A stretch of 64,000 nucleotides of DNA, from the NCBI RefSeq assembly GCF_001650875.1, contig NZ_LXYI01000038.1, positions 16,941 to 80,940 on the forward strand, read 5' to 3'. Of this stretch, positions 33,998 through 40,837 are shown in pieces (positions within the stretch are counted from its first letter, which is position 1; every line of letters begins with the position of its first letter). This stretch comes from Sulfitobacter sp. EhC04. GTDB taxonomy: Bacteria; Pseudomonadota; Alphaproteobacteria; Rhodobacterales; Rhodobacteraceae. The notes below the pieces were generated by a model. The model ran no database searches and was not told where the DNA came from. It saw nothing but the letters and a program-made list of their open reading frames with translations. Both the position numbers and the translations under genes were made by a program.

Positions 33998-34758
33998 GCG
34001 GCCTGCACCTGACCCTCATCGGTATCGGCACGGGCAACCCCGAGCACCTGACCCTGCAGGCGATCCGGGCGATCAATGCCCAGGACCTGATCCTGATCCC
34101 GCGCAAGGGGCCGGGCAAGGGTGACCTGGCTGAATTGCGCCGCGCAATCTGTGACGAGGTGCTGAGCAACGAGACAACGCGCATCGTGGAATTCGACCTG
34201 CCGGTGCGCGATGAGGCGACGGCGGACTACCGGCGTCGGGTGGATGACTGGCACGATGCGATTGCCGAGGCCTGGCGCGCGGCGATGTCCGGGCAGCCCG
34301 ATGCCGCGCGCGCCGCGCTTCTGGTCTGGGGAGATCCGTCGCTTTACGACAGCACCCTGCGGATTGCCGCCCGGCTGGACCCGGCACCAAAGGTCGAGGT
34401 GATCCCCGGCATCACGTCATTGCAGGCGCTGACAGCGGCGCATGCGATTCCGGTCAACGACATCGGAGCGCCGTTCCTTGTGACGACGGGACGGCGATTG
34501 CGGGAGGAAGGCTGGCCTGCCGGTATCGACACGCTGGCGGTCATGCTGGACGGCGGCTGCGCCTTTGCCGATATCGACCCGGACGGGGTTCATATCTGGT
34601 GGGGCGGATATGTGGGCATGCCGGAGCAGATCATCTGCGAAGGCCCGCTGGCCGAGGTCGCGGAGCGGATCGTTCAGATGCGGGCCGAGGCGCGGGCGCG
34701 GCATGGGTGGATCATGGATATCTACATCCTGCGCAGGGATTACAGCGTCCGGCCTTAA
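33994..34758 (+). CDS. cobF: Precorrin-6A synthase (deacetylating) CobF
   Basis: This 254-residue enzyme methylates precorrin-5 at C1 and releases acetate to give precorrin-6A; it is specific to the aerobic pathway. The features are LIGIGTGNPEHLTLQAIRAI (about 7-26), LVWGDPSLYDSTLRI and VIPGITSLQALTAAH. It is the last gene of the operon. Its final codons and stop are formed by the left arm of a dispersed palindromic element (34744-34841). Confidence 0.94.
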   Translation: MSGLHLTLIGIGTGNPEHLTLQAIRAINAQDLILIPRKGPGKGDLAELRRAICDEVLSNETTRIVEFDLPVRDEATADYRRRVDDWHDAIAEAWRAAMSGQPDAARAALLVWGDPSLYDSTLRIAARLDPAPKVEVIPGITSLQALTAAHAIPVNDIGAPFLVTTGRRLREEGWPAGIDTLAVMLDGGCAFADIDPDGVHIWWGGYVGMPEQIICEGPLAEVAERIVQMRAEARARHGWIMDIYILRRDYSVRP

Positions 34759-34841
34759 ACATGAAACAGTTGTTCGCTGCCTCCGCCTGCGGCGGGGCGC
34801 GAATAGTGATGTGCGATGCCTCAGGTTAAAGGCCGGACGCT
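34744..34841. repeat. Palindromic intergenic element, copy A
   Basis: This 98-bp element has 17-bp terminal inverted repeats, AGCGTCCGGCCTTAAAC and GTTAAAGGCCGGACGCT, with one mismatch, and an inner hairpin CCGCC-TGC-GGCGG. It fills the space between cobF and convergent arfB, supplying the last codons of cobF and ending at the arfB stop codon. It could serve as a bidirectional terminator. Ends match copies B-D in layout, but the core differs. Confidence 0.75.
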
Positions 34842-35264
34842 TTATTCCGACGGATCGACCTTGCCCCGCATGGCCTTGACCTCTCCCCTGACTTTTTTCG
34901 ATTTCAGGCGGCGTTTCTTTGAACCGAGCGTGGGGCGCGTGGGAATGCGGCGCTTGGGTGCCGTCAGGGCTTTTTTGATCAGGTCGGCCAGCCGGTCGCG
35001 GGCAATATCCCTGTTGCGGGCCTGGCTGCGGGTCTCGTCGCATTGCAGGATCAGCGCGCCCTCGTTTGTCCAGCGGCGACCGGCCAGACGGCGCAGGCGG
35101 GTCTTTACCGGGCCGGTCAGGGAGGGCGATGTCGCGGCTTCAAATCGGAGTTCGACGGCGGTTGCCACCTTGTTGACGTTCTGGCCGCCCGGACCGGAAG
35201 AACGCACGAAATTCTCCGTGATCTCCCAGTCCTGGATGGTGATGGTATCGGTGATCCTCAGCAT
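34842..35264 (-). CDS. arfB: Alternative ribosome-rescue factor ArfB (YaeJ)
   Basis: This 140-residue peptidyl-tRNA hydrolase frees ribosomes stalled on truncated mRNA. It has the release-factor GGQ motif in SSGPGGQNVNKV (about 22-33) and the basic C-terminal tail (KKRRLKSKKVRGEVKAMRGK) that enters the empty mRNA channel. It lacks the codon-recognition domain of RF1/RF2. The start at 35264 gives the family N-terminus LRITDTITI. A minus-strand terminator lies 39 bp upstream, so it has its own promoter. Confidence 0.92.
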   Translation of the reverse strand: MLRITDTITIQDWEITENFVRSSGPGGQNVNKVATAVELRFEAATSPSLTGPVKTRLRRLAGRRWTNEGALILQCDETRSQARNRDIARDRLADLIKKALTAPKRRIPTRPTLGSKKRRLKSKKVRGEVKAMRGKVDPSE

Positions 35265-35302
35265 TCTTGTATCTTTGCATCTGGCGTGGGCAAATTGAAC
35301 AT

Positions 35303-35331
35303 GAAAAGGGCCGCCCCGGTCGGAGCGGCCC
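35303..35331 (-). terminator. Intrinsic terminator of the small minus-strand unit
   Basis: On the minus strand GGGCCGC (35331-35325) and GCGGCCC (35314-35308) form a 7-bp GC stem followed by TTTT (35307-35304). It would end transcripts coming from the short reading frame at 35415-35471, before the arfB start. Confidence 0.65.
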
Positions 35332-35414
35332 AATTGTCGGTTTGGCGAATGGTTTCAGGAGGTGGGTCGGTTAGACCGTCTGTCCACTCGGGATTTCAGC
35401 TGCCAGGGGCTGCC

Positions 35415-35471
35415 CTAGCAGGAGGTCCTCCAAGCTGTTCCGACACCTCGCTCCAATACCTTTCTTGACAC
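35415..35471 (-). CDS. 18-codon leader peptide or small protein with a perfect Shine-Dalgarno
   Basis: On the minus strand a GTG start at 35471 encodes MSRKVLERGVGTAWRTSC and stops at TAG (35415). Seven bases upstream of the start is AAAGGAGGTGATCC (35486-35473), a perfect 14-nt complement of the 16S rRNA 3' tail, far stronger than any other ribosome site in the window. The last codons overlap ACCTCCT, which could pair with that Shine-Dalgarno, so translation could open or close its own site. A terminator follows at 35303-35331. I do not recognise the peptide; it may be a regulatory leader, a small protein, or part of an sRNA. Confidence 0.5.
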   Translation of the reverse strand: MSRKVLERGVGTAWRTSC

Positions 35472-35655
35472 TGGATCACCTCCTTTACATTTGTTGAACT
35501 CACCCTGAGGGTTGCACAGGTTTTTCCAAACGCAAAGAGATTTTTTGCAGCAGGCGTGATCCTGCGGTGCGGCTGTGCCGCGCGCGATTCATTTTTAGGC
35601 ATGGGGGACATTGCCCCCCAGACCCCCTGCGTATTGCAGGCATAAAGAGGCCTGT

Positions 35656-36276
35656 TCAGGCCGTTTGTGTCAGCCGGGCAGTGATGATCCGGAAAGGGAT
35701 CAGCGCGACAAGCGCGATGGACAGTTTCACCGCCCAATCCGCAATGGCGAGCGAGACCCAAAGCGGCGCCGCGGGGCCTGCGCCCAGAAGCGGCAGCGTT
35801 TCGGCGGCCCAGGAGACATCCGTGGCCGGATGGATAAAGCTGAGGCTGCCCGCGAAGGCGATGGAAAAGAACAGCGCGGTGTCGATGCTGCTGCCGATCA
35901 GCGTGCTGACCAGCGGCGCGCGCCACCATTTGCCGCCGCGCAGGGCGGCAAAGACCGATACGTCGATCAGTTGCGCGGTCAGGAAGGCAACGCCGGAGCC
36001 GATGGCGATGCGCAGAGTGACCAGCGGGCCGAATTCGCCCATGATCTGCGTGCCGATCAGCGAGCAGACAAGACCCACCACAAACCCCACCAAGACGACG
36101 CGGCGGGCGGCGGCGGACCCATAGACGCGGTTCATGATGTCGGTGACCAGGAAGGCCAGCGGATAGGTGAAAGCGCCCCATGTCAGCCATTGGCCGAACA
36201 GGAACTGGACAAGGATGTTGGAGGCCACGACGATGGCGGCCATGGCAATAATGCCGGGAAGATATGTGCGTGTCAT
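35656..36276 (-). CDS. Queuosine precursor transporter (YhhQ/VUT family)
   Basis: This 206-residue inner-membrane protein has about six transmembrane helices and the VUT family pattern: an N-terminal ASNILVQF, WGAFTYPLAFLVTDIMNRVYG (about 32-52), then SVFAALR and the late DWAVKLSIALVALIPF. YhhQ imports preQ0/preQ1 for queuosine synthesis. The start at 36276 matches the first helix (LPGIIAMAAIVVASN). No convincing preQ1 riboswitch is seen upstream. Confidence 0.88.
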   Translation of the reverse strand: MTRTYLPGIIAMAAIVVASNILVQFLFGQWLTWGAFTYPLAFLVTDIMNRVYGSAAARRVVLVGFVVGLVCSLIGTQIMGEFGPLVTLRIAIGSGVAFLTAQLIDVSVFAALRGGKWWRAPLVSTLIGSSIDTALFFSIAFAGSLSFIHPATDVSWAAETLPLLGAGPAAPLWVSLAIADWAVKLSIALVALIPFRIITARLTQTA

Positions 36277-36368
36277 GTATGAACCGTTTTTTGCAAGGGT
36301 GCGGCGACTTGGCCCGTGGAGCATCCCCGGACAGGGCGGCTTTAGTGGCATCGCGGGCAGCATGCAAG

Positions 36369-37250
36369 CTATTTGGTCAGGATGAATTCGACGATCTGGG
36401 TGCGCTGGATGCGCAGGAAGTTGTCGTCGGCGATCATCGTGATCCGTGTGTTGCCCGCCGGATCGCGCCAGACGCTGAGGGATTCCAGGTTGTCGAACCG
36501 GCCCGGTAGCGTGGTGAGCAGCGTGGTTTCACCCAGGTCGGGGGCAGCAAGGTCGAACCGCCGGATACGGCTGCGAAAACCCAGCGGCGTCACGGTACGT
36601 TCGGCCAGATAAAGCAGGCCCTCCGCATCGAAATCCGCGCCGACGGGCCGGAAAGGACCGCGCGGGGGGATATGCCGGGTTATGCGCCATTGCCTGCCGT
36701 CAAAGCTGTATATGGGAAAGCCCCCGCGCTGCGAGGCGCTGCTTTCCGGGATGGCGACGAGAGTGCCATCGGGGCGTACTGCCAGTGCTTCGAGCCCGCT
36801 GTTGCGGGGAAAGCCCGCAAAATCCGGGTGATCCGGCAGGCGGGTCGCAGCCCCGGTTTCCAGGTTCAATCGCCCGACCCGGTGGTCATGTTCAAAGGAG
36901 ACATATGCGGACCCATCCGCCGCGATTGCCAAAGCTTCGGAATCGGCGGCATTGTTACGGAGGGGCTGACCGCTGTGGTAGGTCAGCGGTTTACGGCTGA
37001 GGGTCTGGATCGCGGTAATCTGTCCTGCCTTGCGGATCAGCCTGGCCCGGACAAGGCTGGACCGGTCCGTGATCAGATAGGCGGTGTTGCCATCCGCGCT
37101 GATTTCCATGCCCGAGAAGCCACCGAACCAGGGATCTGGTTTGGACCATATGACATTGGACGTCAGGCGCAGCCCCTCGGCCTGCGCGAGAGACGCACAG
37201 GCCAGAGCCGCCGCGATGGACAGGATCAGTTTTCGAGGACGGATTTGCAT
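36369..37250 (-). CDS. Exported esterase-like/phytase-like beta-propeller protein
   Basis: This 293-residue exported protein matches the 'esterase-like activity of phytase' family. A signal peptide (residues 1-24, ending ASLAQA-EG) is followed by beta-propeller-like repeats: GGFSGMEISADGNTAYLITD, SEALAIAADGSAYVSFE, LEALAVRPDGTLVAIPE and DNLESLSVWRDPAG. The substrate is unknown. The 5' end overlaps the 3' end of mepA by 25 bp, so the two are probably co-transcribed. Confidence 0.85.
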   Translation of the reverse strand: MQIRPRKLILSIAAALACASLAQAEGLRLTSNVIWSKPDPWFGGFSGMEISADGNTAYLITDRSSLVRARLIRKAGQITAIQTLSRKPLTYHSGQPLRNNAADSEALAIAADGSAYVSFEHDHRVGRLNLETGAATRLPDHPDFAGFPRNSGLEALAVRPDGTLVAIPESSASQRGGFPIYSFDGRQWRITRHIPPRGPFRPVGADFDAEGLLYLAERTVTPLGFRSRIRRFDLAAPDLGETTLLTTLPGRFDNLESLSVWRDPAGNTRITMIADDNFLRIQRTQIVEFILTK

Positions 37251-38164
37251 TGTGCCGGCAAGTCGGCCAGCACCAGCTCACGCCGTTTTTTCGGGGGCGG
37301 TGCGTTTGGGTCGGCCTTTTTGGGCGGTGGCGGGTTCAGGATGTTCTGTTGCCACTGCACCGCATCAGCGCAGCCGTCGCCCGCAGGGGGCGGGGTCTGG
37401 TTCACGCAGCCGCGCGCGCCCTTGGGGCAGGCAAGGCGGACGTGAAAATGATAATGGTGTCCGTACCAGGGACGGATCTTGCGCAGATAGCTCCGGTCTC
37501 CCTTTTCATCGGCGCACATCTGCACCTTGGCACCGGGGAATACAAAGATCCGTTCGACGCGGGGGTCCTTGGCGGCGGCCTTGATGATATTGTGGTGGGC
37601 CTGTGTCCAGGAACTGTTCACATAGGCCCCTTCGGCACGGCGCAGGGAGATGGAAGAGATGCTTTCGCGCTGTTGTCGGCTAAGGCCCAGGGATTTGGGT
37701 GGCAGCATCCAGATGTCGGCATCCAGGCCGATCTGGTGGCTGCGGTGGCCGGTCAGCATCGGGCCGCCGCGTGGCTGGCTCATGTCACCGACATAGAGCC
37801 CGGCCCAGCCCGGCTGCGTTGCGGCATAGGCGGACAGTTTGCGCACCATGTCGATGGTCTCGGGATGGGCCCAGTTGCGATTGCGCGACAGGCGCATGGC
37901 CTGCCAGGTCGGCCCGGTTTCGGGCAGTTCAGCACCTCCGGCCATGCAGCCCTTGGCATAGCTGCCGTAGGCGGCGGGCGGTTGCGTCGATGCAAAGCTC
38001 TTGGCACCGAAAAGCCGCTTCGCCTCGACGTTGGAGAGGGCACCACCGGAAGAGCCGATGGTTGGCAGAACTTCGCGTTCGCCGCTGATGTCGCGCGATC
38101 CGCCACCGCATGAGGCGAGGGCAAAGGCAAGGACGGCGGTTCCGAGGATGCGGGTCAGGATCAT
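37226..38164 (-). CDS. mepA: Penicillin-insensitive murein endopeptidase MepA (lipoprotein)
   Basis: This 312-residue LAS-family metallopeptidase cuts D-Ala-meso-DAP cross-links. The start at 38164 gives a lipoprotein signal with the lipobox ALAS-C (near residue 18-19). Zinc ligands are in MLTGHRSHQIGLDADIW and GHHYHFHVRLACP. The C-terminus carries a proline/lysine-rich stretch (PPPPKKADPNAPPPKK) and ends with a Cys-containing segment. The start overlaps the stop of the upstream MFS gene by four bases. Confidence 0.92.
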   Translation of the reverse strand: MILTRILGTAVLAFALASCGGGSRDISGEREVLPTIGSSGGALSNVEAKRLFGAKSFASTQPPAAYGSYAKGCMAGGAELPETGPTWQAMRLSRNRNWAHPETIDMVRKLSAYAATQPGWAGLYVGDMSQPRGGPMLTGHRSHQIGLDADIWMLPPKSLGLSRQQRESISSISLRRAEGAYVNSSWTQAHHNIIKAAAKDPRVERIFVFPGAKVQMCADEKGDRSYLRKIRPWYGHHYHFHVRLACPKGARGCVNQTPPPAGDGCADAVQWQQNILNPPPPKKADPNAPPPKKRRELVLADLPAQCKSVLEN

Positions 38165-39534
38165 TTTGAAAAATCTCCGTTTGGCTTGACCCATGCTAAC
38201 AGGATCAACCCGATGATGAACAGCCCCACCACGGGGGTGATGCCCAAACGCTGGCTGCCGGTCAGATCGCTGGTGACAGCGATCAGTGCGGGTGCCAGAA
38301 AAGAGGTGGCCTTGCCCGACAGCGCATAAAGACCGAAGCTTTCGGTCATGCGATCCGGGTTGCCCTGACGGGTCAGCATGTTGCGTGACGACGCCTGCAA
38401 TGCGCCACCCGCCGCGCCGATCAGCGCACCCGCGACATAGAACGCGATGTCCGGCAGGGCGGACCCGGCACCGACGTCGATGGCCAGCACGGATGATGGG
38501 GTGAGCGAGATGATCAGGATCGCGGTCAGGATCAGTGTCACGCAGCAGAAGATGATGACGGGCATTGGTCCGACGCGCCGGTCCACGCGCCCGCCGACCC
38601 AGCAGAATATCGCACCCGAGATGGCGGCAAGAATGCCGAAGATGCCGATGTCGATGATGCTCCAGTTCAGGACGCCCAGCGCATAGATGCCGCCGAAGGT
38701 GTACATGCCGTTCAGCGCGTCGCGGTAGAACATGGAGGAGCCGAGGTAGGCCATGAGGGACGGATGGCGTGGCAGGTTGCGCAGGGTGCGCGCAAGGTCC
38801 GACAGCCCCTTGCCCAGTTCATAGCGCACAGGGTTCGGCTTCGCGATGTCCCGGGTATAAAGGAAGAAGGGGATCATGAAGAGCGCGTACCAGATCGCCG
38901 TCAGGGGGCCGACGATACGGGTGTCGGCCTTTGTCGCGGTGTCGAGGCCAAAGAGCGGTGCCATGCCCGCCATCGTCTTGCCGCTGTCGCCAGCCTGGAA
39001 CAGCGCGATCATCAGCATCAGGGCCACAACCCCACCGGCATATCCAAAGGCCCAGCCAGAGCCCGAAATGCGTCCGCGTTCGCCGGGGTCGGGGTCAAGC
39101 TCGGGCAGGTAGGAGTTGGTGAAGATCGTGGCGAACTCCATCCCGATCAGGCCGATCCCGAAAAAGAACAGGGCCCAGAGGATCGAGAAATCCTGCGGTG
39201 CCGTCCACCACAGGGCACCCGACCCGATCACATAAAGTGCCGAAAAGAGCCAGATCCATGGCATGCGTTTGCCCGAACTGTCCGCAACCGCCCCAAGGAC
39301 AGGGGCAAGCAGGGCGATCAGGATGCCTGTCGCGGTCAGCCCGTACCCCCAATAGGCCTGGGCCTGCGCCTTGGCCGCTTCGACCGCCATGCCGTCGGCG
39401 ACAAGGGCGGCCGTCGCGGTCTGCGCGAAATAGGGACCGAAGATGAAGGTCAGCATCAGCGTGTTGTAGGGTTGGCTGGCCCAGTCGAAGAAATACCAGC
39501 CCCAGATACGCTTACGCGCTGTGATCGTCGCCAT
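38161..39534 (-). CDS. MFS transporter, UMF1/ATG22-like family
   Basis: This 457-residue membrane protein has about twelve transmembrane helices and the UMF1 family opening WGWYFFDWASQPYNTLMLTFIFGPYF (quoted in parts: WYFFDWASQPYN, LTFIFGPYF). Further features are FNLxG-type loops and the late SRNMLTRQGNPDR, YALSGKATSFLAPAL. Bacterial members are uncharacterised permeases, possibly amino-acid exporters by analogy to yeast Atg22. The start at 39534 is chosen at the first conserved residues. It heads a small operon with mepA and the phytase-like gene. Confidence 0.87.
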   Translation of the reverse strand: MATITARKRIWGWYFFDWASQPYNTLMLTFIFGPYFAQTATAALVADGMAVEAAKAQAQAYWGYGLTATGILIALLAPVLGAVADSSGKRMPWIWLFSALYVIGSGALWWTAPQDFSILWALFFFGIGLIGMEFATIFTNSYLPELDPDPGERGRISGSGWAFGYAGGVVALMLMIALFQAGDSGKTMAGMAPLFGLDTATKADTRIVGPLTAIWYALFMIPFFLYTRDIAKPNPVRYELGKGLSDLARTLRNLPRHPSLMAYLGSSMFYRDALNGMYTFGGIYALGVLNWSIIDIGIFGILAAISGAIFCWVGGRVDRRVGPMPVIIFCCVTLILTAILIISLTPSSVLAIDVGAGSALPDIAFYVAGALIGAAGGALQASSRNMLTRQGNPDRMTESFGLYALSGKATSFLAPALIAVTSDLTGSQRLGITPVVGLFIIGLILLAWVKPNGDFSK

Positions 39535-39667
39535 GTAGCCCCCCGTTTCCGTTGCGGAAGGGTAGAGCAGGAAGGCGCATCTTTCGCAAGAAATGCTTTT
39601 GGCCGGGCGGCGATTGCAGGGTTTCGGATGCGCCGCACGGCAGGTCAATCGCGCCCCGAATATCCGC

Positions 39668-40225
39668 CTATGGGTGATTTGGCATTACATCGGGCATCGG
39701 GGGCCATGGGCGCAGTTCCTCGGTCTTGCACCACTCGCTGATCCAATGGGGCATTTCGGGTGAAGCGGCTTCTTGCCCCATCGCCTCCAGCACCCGCTGC
39801 GGGGGGATGATGCCGTTCTTGTCCGTCACGGCGGCCCGGTACAGAACATGGCTGGCGCAGTCACCGTTGGTTTTCCACATGCTTTGCTCGAGGTAGATGA
39901 ACCTGTCATCCCAGCACACAGCCCGGCTGCGCATTTCGAATTTTTCAAACCCGTGGATACGCCGCCGGAAACGGGTCGATGACCCGGCCATCGTCAGGCC
40001 CCAGCCTTTGCGGCGCAACACGTCGATCAGCCCGCCCCGCTGCGCCATGGCAATGCGTCCGATGTCATAAAGCGACAGGGCGCGGCCGTTGTTCAGCTCC
40101 AGCCAGAAATCCAGATCATGCGGCCAACACATGTGTTGGCTGATGTGGGTTTCGGTCAGCGAGGCAAAGGGCGGCTGACGCCGTGCCTTGAGCACATGCC
40201 AGATGACGCGAACAAATGGAAACAT
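39668..40225 (-). CDS. Thioesterase-like (THEM6/4HBT_2-type) protein
   Basis: This 185-residue protein has a hot-dog thioesterase-like sequence: an N-terminal hydrophobic segment with RQPPF, then HDLDFWLELNNGRALSLYDIGR (helix with the active-site-like D and N), RRIHGFEKFEMRSRAVCWDDRFIYLEQSM and the Cys-rich GDCASHVLYRAAV. It could act on acyl-CoA or an acyl carrier protein, but the substrate is unknown. The start at 40225 is a choice; a longer frame to 40291 adds unconserved residues. Confidence 0.75.
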   Translation of the reverse strand: MFPFVRVIWHVLKARRQPPFASLTETHISQHMCWPHDLDFWLELNNGRALSLYDIGRIAMAQRGGLIDVLRRKGWGLTMAGSSTRFRRRIHGFEKFEMRSRAVCWDDRFIYLEQSMWKTNGDCASHVLYRAAVTDKNGIIPPQRVLEAMGQEAASPEMPHWISEWCKTEELRPWPPMPDVMPNHP

Positions 40226-40349
40226 GGGCAGACTCCTTTGTCTGACAGGTGCAACAATGCCCGCAAGGGTCAACCATGAACCTCGCGGCACTCTTGTGTA
40301 TTTCTGCGTCTGTGCTTACCTCTGCGGCAACCGTAAGAAAGGGCCGCCC

Positions 40350-40637
40350 ATGACGTCGTTGTTCCAGATCCTGATGTTGCTGCTGAACATCGTTTATTTC
40401 ATCGTCATCGCGCATGTGATCATGTCCTGGCTGATCAATTTCCAGGTGTTGAACCTGCGTCAGCCGCTGGTGGCGCAGATATGGGACGGACTGAACCGTT
40501 TGCTGGAACCGGTCTATTCCCGTGTGCGGCAGATCATTCCACCAATGGGCGGGCTCGACCTTGCACCGCTGGTCGTGCTGATCGGGGTTGCGGTTCTGCG
40601 CATCGTGTTGGTGAACAACGCGGCGGTGTTCTACTGA
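40350..40637 (+). CDS. YggT family membrane protein
   Basis: This 95-residue protein has two long transmembrane helices and the YggT signature: VIMSWLINF in the first half, RLLEPVYSRVRQIIPPMGGLDLAPLVV in the loop and start of helix two (quoted in parts: LLEPVYSRVRQIIPP, GGLDLAPLVV). Relatives act in cell division site or membrane organisation in some bacteria, but the role here is unknown. The start at 40350 is set by the conserved N-terminal helix. Confidence 0.9.
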   Translation: MTSLFQILMLLLNIVYFIVIAHVIMSWLINFQVLNLRQPLVAQIWDGLNRLLEPVYSRVRQIIPPMGGLDLAPLVVLIGVAVLRIVLVNNAAVFY

Positions 40638-40663
40638 ACCGCATTTTACCTCGCCGCCGGGCC

Positions 40664-40767
40664 TATAGCGCCCGACCTTAAGCCTGTAATACGAATACCC
40701 TGCCACGCCTGCGGCGCTCTCGGGACATTCGTGTCACGATGATTCAGATAAAAGGTCAGGCGCTTTA
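40664..40767 (-). repeat. Palindromic intergenic element, copy B
   Basis: This 104-bp element has inverted ends TATAGCGCCCGACCTT and the complement of TAAAGCGCCTGACCTT. On the minus strand its core reads ATGTCCCGAGAGCGC followed by GGCAGGGTAT, the same core as copies C and D. It lies in the 200-bp gap between yggT and recQ. No open frame fits inside it. Confidence 0.75.
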
Positions 40768-40837
40768 AACGGGGTTGTCCCCCCTAGGCGGCTGTGGGAT
40801 TCTGGGTGGCATAACAAATCATCCGACGGGGTTTTTC

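Noticed and set aside
35473..35486. Plus-strand GGATCACCTCCTTT, identical to the 3' end of 16S rRNA
   Set aside because: The sequence upstream on the plus strand has no other 16S rRNA similarity, so it is not an rRNA fragment. It is better explained as the complement of a very strong Shine-Dalgarno on the minus strand.
36277..36368. Possible preQ1 riboswitch upstream of the queuosine precursor transporter
   Set aside because: The minus strand has ACCCTTGCAAAAAACGG near the start, like the 3' part of a preQ1-I aptamer. No matching AGGTTC-type 5' stem is found, so I do not call it.
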